Assembly (NCBI RefSeq): GCF_900117445.1
Contig: NZ_FPEJ01000006.1
Location: 110,379-174,378, forward strand
DNA from: Hyphomicrobium sp. NDB2Meth4
GTDB taxonomy: Bacteria; Pseudomonadota; Alphaproteobacteria; Rhizobiales; Hyphomicrobiaceae
Reading direction: 5' to 3'
Length of the DNA stretch: 64,000 nucleotides
This document shows positions 34,633 to 43,300 of this stretch, piece by piece. The notes beneath the pieces are model-generated. The model was not told the DNA's origin and ran no database searches. It saw only the letters and a list, made by a program, of their open reading frames with translations. How positions within the stretch are numbered: the first letter of the stretch is position 1; each line of letters starts with the position of its first letter. A program made the translations under genes and the position numbers.

Positions 34633-36332
34633 CAGAACCCGCCCGTTACACTGAACAGGACGCGAGGTTCGTTGGCGGTCGTTGTTGTTTCGGTCGTCAT
34701 GGGGACGGCCAGCGCGACGCTGCCGTCGAGGTATTCGAGCATCTTGAAGCGTGCACCGACGCCGAGGCTCCAAAGGCGGTAGCTGGCGTCCTGCTCAGGC
34801 AGCGGCGAATGGATCATCGCCGCCGCACCGTCGACGAATGCGAAAAGTCGGAATTCGTTGAAGACAGGCCGCTCGCCTTGCATTTCCAGGCCTTCGTCCT
34901 TGCGCCGCTTCTGGAGAAGTGCGGCAATGTCTGGCGAGCGCAGTTCCAGAGACCCAGCTACGCCCGTGTCGCCGATTGCCTCGGACTCGAGGTATCCGCG
35001 CACCGTATCCCAGCCACCGATGCTGAACTGTTCACTCGAAACGAGCGGCCCGTCGGATATCTGCGTCTGGGCCTTTGCAAAAATCTGGAAACCATGTGCA
35101 ATTTCGCGCGTATGCTGCACGTCGACATTGGCGTGAAAGAAGTTGGATTCGGCGTATGCGCGCTTGATCCAGAACTCCTCGAAATCGCTACCCGGTCCAC
35201 GCCAGTTGAAGGTTGCACCGAAATTCGCCTGCGTGAGTACCTTTTCGCCCTGCCACGTCGTGCTGTAGCTCGCGGTGAGCGGATAATAGGTAATCGGTGA
35301 CGAGAACGAGTCCGACCCGAGCTCCACGATCTGGCCGAAATGCTTATAGTCGATGCCAAATGACAGGCTGTGATAGAAGCCGTCGAGTGCCGGCAGCGTC
35401 AGCAGTGCCCGCGTGCCAAGAACCTGTCCTGGACCAACGATATTCATCCCGCCAACGGTGGCAACGTTGCTGGATGAATCGACGCCATAGACGAGAATGC
35501 TCGTCCAATCGGTAAGGCGACCGAGGTACGAGCCCGAGAAGACCTCGACCTCATCGCGTTGTTCGGGAGATGTCTGATAGCTCAGGCTGAGCGAATGACC
35601 GCGCTGCCAGAGATTGTCGTAGCGGATCGATGTATTGAGGCGAAGCGGTGTGGTGTTGGGCGACTGCCGATTGTTGAGTTCGACGCTCGCATGCAGCGGC
35701 AGCTTATCTTCAACCGTCAGATCGACATCAACCGTCCCGGGCGTCACGCCCGCTCGGAGGGCCGGCGTGACACGCCGATCCGGCCACTGGCTCAATGCGA
35801 TGAGATCCTTCGTGACATCGTTGAAGTTGGGAAGAACACCCTCCTGCAGCGACGGAGCCTTTCTTTTGATGAGGTCCTGATCGAAATAGCGCGAATTCTT
35901 AACGCGCAGATTTCCAACTTTTCCCTCGGTAACAACCAGCACCACGGTTCCGGCTTCGACATTCTGCTGCGGCACGGAAACGCTGACGGTCTGCAGGCCC
36001 TTATCGTGATACGCCTTCTCCAGCGCGGCGCGCGCCTTCTCGATATCTTGCGGCGTCTTCTGCGGCCCGAGAAATGGATAGACCGCACCCTCGACCTCCG
36101 CCTGGACGAGATGATCCGCGCCGTCGATGCGGAACTCGTACACATCGAACGGTGGCGGCTGGGCCGCGTCGGCAGACGCAACCTGCTGCGCCGATGTCGT
36201 GGACTTCTCATCCGAGGCAGCGCCCGCCGCCCCTGCGAAGAGTGCGAGCACGCCCACGGCCGCCGCCGTGCGCAGTCCCCCGGCGCAGCTGCGCCTACGC
36301 ATGTACTCGTGCAAACTCACCGCCCACCCCAC
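34632..36332 (-). CDS. TpsB/FhaC/ShlB-type outer membrane transporter
   Basis: Up to 566 residues. It has a signal peptide (TAAAVGVLALFAGAAGA) after a basic stretch. A POTRA_2-type domain (about 62-140: FDVYEFRIDGADHLVQAEVEGAVYPFLG, ALEKAYHDKGLQTVSVSVP) is followed by a second POTRA-like part (VGNLRVKNSRYFDQDLIKR). A 16-strand-type barrel begins near 215 and shows the family's WDTVRGY motif (about 440) and a terminal aromatic (SVTGGF). It recognises the TPS domain of TpsA in the periplasm and threads it through the outer membrane. It is the only TpsB in the window and so the likely exporter of both TpsA1 and TpsA2. The first codon here is GTG; starts at the GTG four codons on or the ATG ten codons on are equally possible. 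Confidence 0.92.
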   Translation of the reverse strand: MGWAVSLHEYMRRRSCAGGLRTAAAVGVLALFAGAAGAASDEKSTTSAQQVASADAAQPPPFDVYEFRIDGADHLVQAEVEGAVYPFLGPQKTPQDIEKARAALEKAYHDKGLQTVSVSVPQQNVEAGTVVLVVTEGKVGNLRVKNSRYFDQDLIKRKAPSLQEGVLPNFNDVTKDLIALSQWPDRRVTPALRAGVTPGTVDVDLTVEDKLPLHASVELNNRQSPNTTPLRLNTSIRYDNLWQRGHSLSLSYQTSPEQRDEVEVFSGSYLGRLTDWTSILVYGVDSSSNVATVGGMNIVGPGQVLGTRALLTLPALDGFYHSLSFGIDYKHFGQIVELGSDSFSSPITYYPLTASYSTTWQGEKVLTQANFGATFNWRGPGSDFEEFWIKRAYAESNFFHANVDVQHTREIAHGFQIFAKAQTQISDGPLVSSEQFSIGGWDTVRGYLESEAIGDTGVAGSLELRSPDIAALLQKRRKDEGLEMQGERPVFNEFRLFAFVDGAAAMIHSPLPEQDASYRLWSLGVGARFKMLEYLDGSVALAVPMTTETTTTANEPRVLFSVTGGF

Positions 36333-36529
36333 AGGTGCAAACGCACTACCGCCGCGCCCCTCCCCCGAGGGAAGCGTGCACCATCAATTCAAAGACGCCT
36401 CGACTTGGGGCGATGCGAATCGGCGGGTGGACTTTTTTTGATTGACCGCGTGCGTGGTGAGGAATTCAGCTCGGGAACCGGCGCGGTGTCGACCGGGCGC
36501 CACGAAGAACAGTGTCCTAACCTGCGAGA

Positions 36530-37492
36530 TCAGCTCAGGACCAAAAGGCCTGCTGGAAGATTGGTCACCTTCGCGCCGAAAAGACGCTGTATCTGGGCAA
36601 TGAAAGTATCGATCTGATCGCCGCGAAACGTCCCGTTGACGACTCTATGGCTCAGCTCGTCGTTGGCAATGACGATGCGGCCTGGACGGTACCGGTTGAC
36701 CTCATCGATTACCTCGGAGAGCGGCTTGTCCTGAAAGATGAGCATCCCCGTGCGCCACGAGGTCGCTTTGCCTACATCGACGGCTGCCACCGTCCCGAGC
36801 GCACCGTTGCGAGATGAAACCTGTTGCCCGGCAACGAGCAGAACGGTCTGCCCGTCCTCCTCCACGCTCACATCGCCGGAAATGCAGGTGACGGCAACAA
36901 CACCATCGATACACCGTGCGTTGAAGCTTGCGTCCGAGGCGATGACGCGCAACCCTTCCGCCTGCACAACAAGCGGCTGCCCCTTCGAATCTCGAGTGGT
37001 GAACGCAGCCTCTCCAGAGATGAGCCGCACGTCGGGTTCGCCGCCCTTGGATGCGGGACGCACAGCAAGGCTGGTGAACGTCCCAAGTTGCACCGTCGTC
37101 GCTTCAGAAAGGGCGACCTCTCGTTGCTCACCCTTTCCAGTCCGAAAGTCGGCACGCAGCTCGCTCCACGATGGCCAAAGCTCCAGCGGGGGCCGAACCA
37201 CACAATAACCGGCGACCGTTGCAGCCAGAGCCCCTCCAATGAACACGCGCCGCGCGATCCTGTCCCGCTTCAGCGGTTTCGGCGATTGCGCGGCGGCGAC
37301 CTCTCCAAACTGCTTCCATAGCTTCACAGCCGAGCGAAACGCGGCCTCGTGATCGGGACTTTGAGCGCGCCAGAGCTTGATCTCGTCGGCATCCGCCGTC
37401 GTTGCCTCCCCTGACGTCAGCACAACGACCTTTGCGATCGCTTCGCGCAGAAGCGGATCGAGGTCAGAGGCCCGTTCGGTTGGCTGAGTCAC
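36530..37492 (-). CDS. FecR-type anti-sigma factor, cassette B
   Basis: 320 residues, GTG start. The layout is the same as in cassette A: an N-terminal sigma-interacting domain (LREAIAKVVVLTSGEATTAD, LWRAQSPDHEAAFRSAVKLW), a membrane segment with Arg pair (ARRVFIGGALAATVAGYCVV, about 80-100), a FecR domain starting DFRTGKGEQREVAL, and a DUF4974-like end (EVIDEVNRYRPGRIVIANDEL ... GAKVTNLPAGLLVLS). It is separated from its sigma gene by 64 bp rather than overlapping it. Its downstream neighbour is tpsB, 197 bp away, making the TpsB-ExbBD-TonB operon its likely target. Confidence 0.9.
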   Translation of the reverse strand: MTQPTERASDLDPLLREAIAKVVVLTSGEATTADADEIKLWRAQSPDHEAAFRSAVKLWKQFGEVAAAQSPKPLKRDRIARRVFIGGALAATVAGYCVVRPPLELWPSWSELRADFRTGKGEQREVALSEATTVQLGTFTSLAVRPASKGGEPDVRLISGEAAFTTRDSKGQPLVVQAEGLRVIASDASFNARCIDGVVAVTCISGDVSVEEDGQTVLLVAGQQVSSRNGALGTVAAVDVGKATSWRTGMLIFQDKPLSEVIDEVNRYRPGRIVIANDELSHRVVNGTFRGDQIDTFIAQIQRLFGAKVTNLPAGLLVLS

Positions 37493-37556
37493 GGCTGCAA
37501 ATGCTCTATATCGCCGCGCCCGCGCGGTGGAACACGATCATCTATATGCTTTCTCG

Positions 37557-38105
37557 CTAATCGGTAGACGATTCTCGACCCCGGAGCGCGAATTCCGGCG
37601 AGGTCGCGGCCAAACATTTCATACCGTGTTCGAGCGCACGCTGAACCTCAAAATCAATGGTGCGGACGCTGACGCCGAACCGCACCGCAAGATCGCGACG
37701 GGGCACCTTTTCGAGAAGAGCCGCTTTGAATATCTCCCGGCGTCGTTCCGGCAGCTCTTCCATCGCGCGAAGCAAGGCCTGCAATTCCGACCGCGCTTCT
37801 ACCACACGCTCAGGTGTCGGGGCGTCGTCCGCGATGTGAAGGAGGGCATCGACCTCATCTGTCGTCAATTTTCGCAAACGAGCCCGGCGCTGGTCGGCAG
37901 CAATGTTTAGGGCAATTTTGAACAGGTAGTCCTTGGGACTTCGGATATCACCGATCTCGGTCCCGCGCTGGAGCCGAAGAAAGGTGTCCTGCAGGGCGTC
38001 GTCGGCACTTTCCTCCGATCCCAGCCGGCGCGCGAGGCGTCGGCTGAGCGAATTGTAGTTTGCGACAAGCAGATTCTGCAGTGTGGCCCTGTCAGCCTCA
38101 GACAC
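37557..38105 (-). CDS. ECF RNA polymerase sigma factor (FecI-like), cassette B
   Basis: 182 residues, GTG start with GGCGGGG upstream. Region 2: LLVANYNSLSRRLARRLGSEE, ADDALQDTFLRLQRG, RSPKDYLFKIALNIAADQRR. Region 4: AMEELPERRREIFKAALLEKVPRRDLAVRFGVSVRTIDFEV. This is the most canonical of the three sigma factors here. A 7-bp inverted repeat (CACCATT / AATGGTG, 38124-38143) sits 18 bp upstream of the start. The order in this cassette is STN, TonB, sigma, FecR; the extra tonB gene is the difference from A and C. Confidence 0.9.
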   Translation of the reverse strand: MSEADRATLQNLLVANYNSLSRRLARRLGSEESADDALQDTFLRLQRGTEIGDIRSPKDYLFKIALNIAADQRRARLRKLTTDEVDALLHIADDAPTPERVVEARSELQALLRAMEELPERRREIFKAALLEKVPRRDLAVRFGVSVRTIDFEVQRALEHGMKCLAATSPEFALRGRESSTD

Positions 38106-38237
38106 GTTAAACCCCGCCTACGCCACCATTCCGTGAAATGGTGCACTGCCCCGCAAGCCGATACCGCCGCTGAACTACATATTTGTGACGGCTCGCCGAC
38201 GCCGCGAGTTCGTCCGTGCACGCCGGTGGCAAACTTA

Positions 38238-38915
38238 TCACGGAAGCGCAAAATCGACGGGAAGAAGCACCCGCATCTGGCCAGGCAGCTCGGCTGGAAT
38301 CTCCGGCAGCGGAGCGGCTCGGAAGATCGTCTCTACGGCTTCCCGGTCAAGCAGTTGCTTCCCGGAGCTCGTCTCGACCCACGCGTCGAGAACGCGGCCG
38401 TCCCGCTGCAGGACGAACACAACGCGCACCGTGCCTTCCATTCCGCTGCTGCGCGCTGCCGCGGGGTAGCGCTGAAAACGTGCGATGTGGCGCAGGAGAG
38501 CCTGCTGAAACCTCAGGGCCATCTCCGACGAAGCCGCCGTTTTCTGCGAGCGAGGAGAGCGAACACTACTGCGACGTTCAGAAGGCGCTTGAACCGCTGA
38601 GGTGGCTTGCTCGTGGACGACGAGTTCCTCCTCCTGATTACTCTTCGCCTGCAGTTGAGGCGGAGTATCGGAGCTACCAACGCTATCCGCCGGCCTCTGC
38701 TCGGGCGGCTCGGAAGCGGCATAAGGCGTCGGCTCCGTGGTCAAAAGCAGTTGGACCTGAACGGTCGAGCCGTTCTCGGACGAAGCACGACCATCTGGCA
38801 GTCGATGCAGCCAGTAGACACCGCCCGCCAACAACAGCACCGCGACAGCCGAAGCCACGAAAAGTCTCAGGACATCGCCCGAGAAGCCGTGCCTCCCATG
38901 GCCCATGTCGGTCAT
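38238..38915 (-). CDS. second TonB-type energy transducer, inside cassette B
   Basis: 225 residues from the ATG at 38915 (GGAG four bases upstream; a GTG directly precedes it). It has one membrane helix (DVLRLFVASAVAVLLLAGGVYWL), a polar spacer with few prolines, and a classical TonB C-terminal domain: LRHIARFQRYPAAARSSGMEGTVRVVFVLQRDGRV, with the YP motif that pairs with TonB boxes, ending EIPAELPGQMRVLLPVDF. It differs clearly from the other TonB of the locus (30849-31571), which lacks the YP motif. It lies between the STN gene (36 bp) and the sigma gene (132 bp). It may link the STN protein or another receptor to the ExbBD motor. Confidence 0.87.
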   Translation of the reverse strand: MTDMGHGRHGFSGDVLRLFVASAVAVLLLAGGVYWLHRLPDGRASSENGSTVQVQLLLTTEPTPYAASEPPEQRPADSVGSSDTPPQLQAKSNQEEELVVHEQATSAVQAPSERRSSVRSPRSQKTAASSEMALRFQQALLRHIARFQRYPAAARSSGMEGTVRVVFVLQRDGRVLDAWVETSSGKQLLDREAVETIFRAAPLPEIPAELPGQMRVLLPVDFALP

Positions 38916-38951
38916 CACACTCCAGGTCCTGACGACTGCTATCGCGTGTTA

Positions 38952-39689
38952 TTACATCGAGCGCACGACAATAACGACGCGTATCGGTTGCGGCGCATTG
39001 TCTGGCGGCCGTTGGCGCAGGACTAGGCCGCCGAGCGCGTCCGCGATGGATGCATCGCGGCCGACGTCGCCGGTTGATTGTGCCAATTCTGCGCGGTTCA
39101 CGACGCGTTCCGGACTGATCCAGAGCTTCACGCTGGCCCGGTAGTTCCCTGACTTCGTCCGCTCGTCTCTACGCAAAGCCTGGGCGATATCGACCTTGAC
39201 GCTCTGACCGAAGTTTTCCAGCTCCCTCTCGCTGGGCCGCGGTCCGCTCGAAACGCGAAGCGTATCGAGCAACAGGTCCGCATCGCCCAGCGCTGTCGGT
39301 GGCGGCAGATCGGCTTGGCGGTACGGCGACGAGATGGTGATGGCGTCGCTGCGGGTGTACTGGATCTCAAGATCCGTTCCGGCCAAAAGCTGTTCGACGG
39401 CAGCTTGCCGCGTGAACATGCCCTTGACCGCCGATGACTTGAGCGATCGGCCAATGCTGCTTTCATAAAGCACTTCGACGCCGCTCGCGCGGCTGTATGC
39501 CTGCAGTGCATCGCTGAGCGCTTGACTGGGGATATCGAAGGCTATTGGACCGAAGTAGGTGGCTACCACCTCCTCGCTCCAAACTTTTGAGATGAACAAG
39601 CCGTTGAGAAGAATTGTCGCCGATGCGATCAACGCTAGGCCGAAGACGAAATCCGGCGCCCTGCCGGCTCTACAACAGAAATACTTCAT
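38952..39689 (-). CDS. secreted STN-domain protein with TonB-C-like end, cassette B
   Basis: 245 residues from the ATG at 39689 (GGGAACAGG precedes); the frame is open 12 codons further. It has a hydrophobic N-terminus (FVFGLALIASATILLNGLFI), an STN domain (FGPIAFDIPSQALSDALQAYS, VEVLYESSIGRSLKSSAVKG, AVEQLLAGTDLEIQYTRSDAITIS), a linker, and a C-terminal TonB-like domain (YRASVKLWISPERVVNRAEL, DALGGLVLRQRPPDNAPQPIRVVIVV). The last part is close to the C-terminus of the TonB at 30849-31571. It probably senses a periplasmic state and signals to FecR of cassette B, like the STN tip of FecA-type receptors but detached from any barrel. Confidence 0.8.
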   Translation of the reverse strand: MKYFCCRAGRAPDFVFGLALIASATILLNGLFISKVWSEEVVATYFGPIAFDIPSQALSDALQAYSRASGVEVLYESSIGRSLKSSAVKGMFTRQAAVEQLLAGTDLEIQYTRSDAITISSPYRQADLPPPTALGDADLLLDTLRVSSGPRPSERELENFGQSVKVDIAQALRRDERTKSGNYRASVKLWISPERVVNRAELAQSTGDVGRDASIADALGGLVLRQRPPDNAPQPIRVVIVVRSM

Positions 39690-39959
39690 ACCTGTTCCCG
39701 TGCTGCGCACGAGGGATTGCCCCACCCGATCCGACGGGTAGTCTCTGAATGTAACGGTTTGACGACATCACCGGCCCGGGCGCAGACGCATTGTCAACAC
39801 TCACGAGCCTCTTGCGCGAAACGCTCGAGATTTGCCCGTACGCATGAGTTCTTTGATACTTCGCAGTGAGCGGTCCGGGGTACAACCGGTAACCCAATCC
39901 TGTTAAACTGAGATCGAGGACGGCTAGCCGTCCAAGTTCGAGGCGTTCACAGGTGTCAA

Positions 39960-40181
39960 ATGGCGTCGGATGAGAAGATCGCAGAGGCGCGCAAGATGGC
40001 TCAGGAGATACTGGCGCTGTCACCGACAGAGGTGTCGCAAGTATTCCACGAGGAGATGAAGCGCCGCAAACTCGCCAAGCTCATTCGACTGCTTGACGCC
40101 CTGCAAGGGCAAGGCGGCGATGACCGCCGCATTGCCGAAAATGCACTGTCTCGCCTCGGATTTCCGGTCTCCGCGGGCTGA
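39960..40181 (+). CDS. small protein between cassette B and tpsA2
   Basis: 73 residues, ATG preceded by AGGTG at 4-8 bases. Charged and helical (ADEKIAEARKMAQEILAL-like start, FHEEMKRRKLAKLIRLLDAL), no signal peptide. It is the only plus-strand gene inside the secretion locus: divergent from the STN gene of cassette B and convergent with tpsA2. No family recognised; it could be a small regulator or a chance frame. Confidence 0.45.
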   Translation: MASDEKIAEARKMAQEILALSPTEVSQVFHEEMKRRKLAKLIRLLDALQGQGGDDRRIAENALSRLGFPVSAG

Positions 40182-40293
40182 CGCGAGCTAACGGCTCTGC
40201 CAAACTTTCGCTCTGAAGCAATATACAAGGACACTTGCGCTCAGTCCGCCTGAACTGGCGCGCGATACCGTATCGTCGTGAGGCGCCCGCTCC

Positions 40294-40310
40294 AAAAATC
40301 CGCAGCGGAT
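40294..40310 (-). terminator. weak terminator-like hairpin after tpsA2
   Basis: On the minus strand ATCC-GCTGC-GGAT is followed by TTTT, starting 5 bases after the tpsA2 stop. The stem is short. Confidence 0.4.
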
Positions 40311-40314
40311 GGCG

Positions 40315-43300
40315 CTAACGCCGTCTTCGTTCCGCTTCGGCAAGCAGCCTTCTTTCATCCACCGTCAAGGCGTCTGTCTGCTGTGGACTTATCGGGCCGT
40401 TACCCACGACCCTGACTGTACTGTTCGGATCATACTCGAGGTTGCCCTGGCGTTCATCTCGCTTCTGGCGCCCATCCGCAGGGTCCTCCTCATCGCCTCC
40501 ACCGAAGCCGATCACCTCGACGATGATCACCGAGGCTTGCTCTGAGGCTCCCTGTTGCTGGGGTTTCGTCGCGGCCTGTGCGGCACCTGCCGTATTCGTC
40601 GCCTCGGTGAGGCCGCCGATGTTCGGCGCCTGGATCTGCGGTACGCCGGAGACGTTGCCCTGCGCCTGGATGTTCGCCGCATTGATGATCTGTAGCGCGA
40701 CGAGGTTCACGTTGGCGCCAGCGCGGATACCGGCCTCGCCCGCGTCGATGGTGCCGAGCGGCGCGATGAGGTCGATGTCGCCGCCCGGGATGCCGGGGAT
40801 CGTGCTGCGCGAGGCGATGCCCGCGCCCGACGAAGGCACGTTGGGCGCCAGCGTCACGTTGCCGTAGTTGTCGTAGATGCGCTTGGGAGGCGTGTAGACG
40901 ATCGTCGTCTTGGAACCGCGGCCGGCGTTGATGTCACCTTCTGCCGACCAAGCGAGGATATCGCCGCCCATCGTCGTCATGATGCGCGACAGGCCGAGCA
41001 GGATCGAGCCCTTCGAATACATTGAGATGTTGCCCTGCCCTTGCGTGACAATGCCGGCAGAGGCAGGCGGCACGAGGCCTTCCACACCGATCACCGTGCG
41101 CCCGCCTGGGGTCAGCATCTGGATGTCGCCGCCGAACAGCGTGCGCACGCCCGAGCCACCGAACATGGTGATGTCGCCGGCGTAGGTGATGGCATTGCCG
41201 TTCGCGTCCTTCTCGGGGAACAGCGCCTCGATCACATAGCGGCCGCGCAGGTACGAACCATAGCGGCTCGAGTCGGGATCGTTGTACTCGCGGCCACCGG
41301 CTTTCAGCTCGGCGAAGTACACCTGGCGCAGGAAGATCGACTGCTGCTCGGAGGCGAGGCTTGCGAAGTACTCGCGGCGCTCCTCATCATCTGCACTCGT
41401 GAAACCGAAGCGCTCCTCGAGCCAGGCTTGCAGCTCCTTCTCGTAGGTCTTGGCTACTTTGCCGGGCTGATCGATCAGCGGCGTGCCGACGACGGCGAGG
41501 TTCGCAGGATCGAGATAGGGCAGGAGGCCTGCGTAGTTCGGACCCGCCGTGCCCACACCCGCTTGCATCAGGATCGACGCGCCGGGGCGTGTGTCACCCG
41601 CGGCGAGAGCGCCGATCGACACAATCGAGCCCTTGTCACCCTGGTAGATCGTGCCGCCGGCACTGACATCGAGCGCGCCGGGACCGGCGATGTTGGTGTT
41701 GAGATAGAAGATACTGCCGCCGGCCTCGATCATCGAGATGTCGGTCTGGTCGGTGTTGAGGATCAGGCCGGCCGTGGTGCGGGCGCTCCCGGCACCGAAG
41801 TTGACGATGTCGCCGCCGGCGATCACCCGAATGGCCTTGCCGGTCCCGCGATTGAGGGTGTGATCCGCGTTGTCGTAGACAATGCTGTTGGGCGCCTCGC
41901 CGAGGGCGAGATTGATGATGTCTCCGGCGAGCGCGACGATGCGGTTCGGGGTGGTGTCGTTCGTATTGGACGCCGACACGCGGTCGTCTTGGAAGCTGAA
42001 GAAGTAGTTGCTGTTCCCGGTGGAGGGGCGGAACGGATTAGGGATGTCGTTGGCCCCCGAAGCGGCGCTGGAAACGAGGATCCGGGTCGAAGTGCCGGTG
42101 GCACTCACAGCCGTCAGATTGCCGACCCACAGGCCGGCACCATAGATCGATTGGCCTGCGAGCAGATTCAACCGCCCGTTCGGCGACGGGGCCAGTTCGA
42201 ACGTAAGGGCAAAATTGCCGCCGAAATAGATGCTGCCGCTGGCCGCAACGGCATCGAAGATGCCGGGGGCCATTGTGAAGGCCGAACTGGAGCCCTTCGA
42301 TGACCAGCTTGAGCCGAGCCCCGCATTTGTCACCGGCACGAGATTGCCGCCGGCGGAGAACAGCGAGATCGCGGTCGATCGCGGCTGCCAGAGCGAGAAG
42401 GATGCGCTCGACGCCGCCGCGCCCATTTGGCCCGGATCCGCATAGGTGCCGATCACGAGGTCGGCCGCCGTCCGCACCGTCACGGCGCCATCACCGGGGA
42501 TGAGGTCGATGCCGCCACGAGGGCTAGCCAGGTTGGCGGCATTGGCGTCGATACCGCGCGGGTCGCCGGTTTCTTTGACACCATAGATCTTGGCAACGGC
42601 GCCGATGGAGCCGGCCGCGATGGTGATGTCGCCACGCAGATCGGCGAAGATGCTGTGCGAGCCGTCTGCCGCCTGCACGCCGTTCAAGTAGTTGTAGCCG
42701 GTGTTGAGCGAGCCGCCGATCTTCGCAATGAGATCGCCGCCGCCGGCCTGTACCAGCGTGCCGCCGGTGACGATGGAGCCGTCCTTGGTCACTGAGAGCA
42801 CCTTGCCGCTGGCGCCGACGGCGACCTGCAAGGAGCCGTAGGTCTGGGTGGTGACGCCAGAACTATTGAAGGTCCGGGTCATGGCGCCGGCGTCGCCACC
42901 CACCGCTAGAGCGACGTTGCCGCCGCCGAGGGTGCCGACGCCCGTGAAGCCCGTGATGTAGGAGACGGTGCCACTGGTGAGTTTGCGGTCGAAAGCGATC
43001 GACCAGGCGGCATTGCTGGTGCTGCTGCCGCTGCGTACCAGCCAGTTGGCCGGTGACCAGGACTGAGCGAAGCCGCAGACATTGTACGTGCAGTTGAACG
43101 AGTAGCCGGTGACGTTGCCCTGCGCGGTCACGGTCAGGTCGCCGCCGTGGTCCGGCATGTAGGTGCCGGCGGGGAGGCCGGCCGTGCCGGTGTCTGTGCC
43201 GGCCGTGTAGAGACCATAGAGCGAGTTCATGGTGAGATCGCCGCCGGCGAGGAGTTCGAGGTCGCCTGTGCCGGTACGGATCACGCTCGCAATAGGCACA

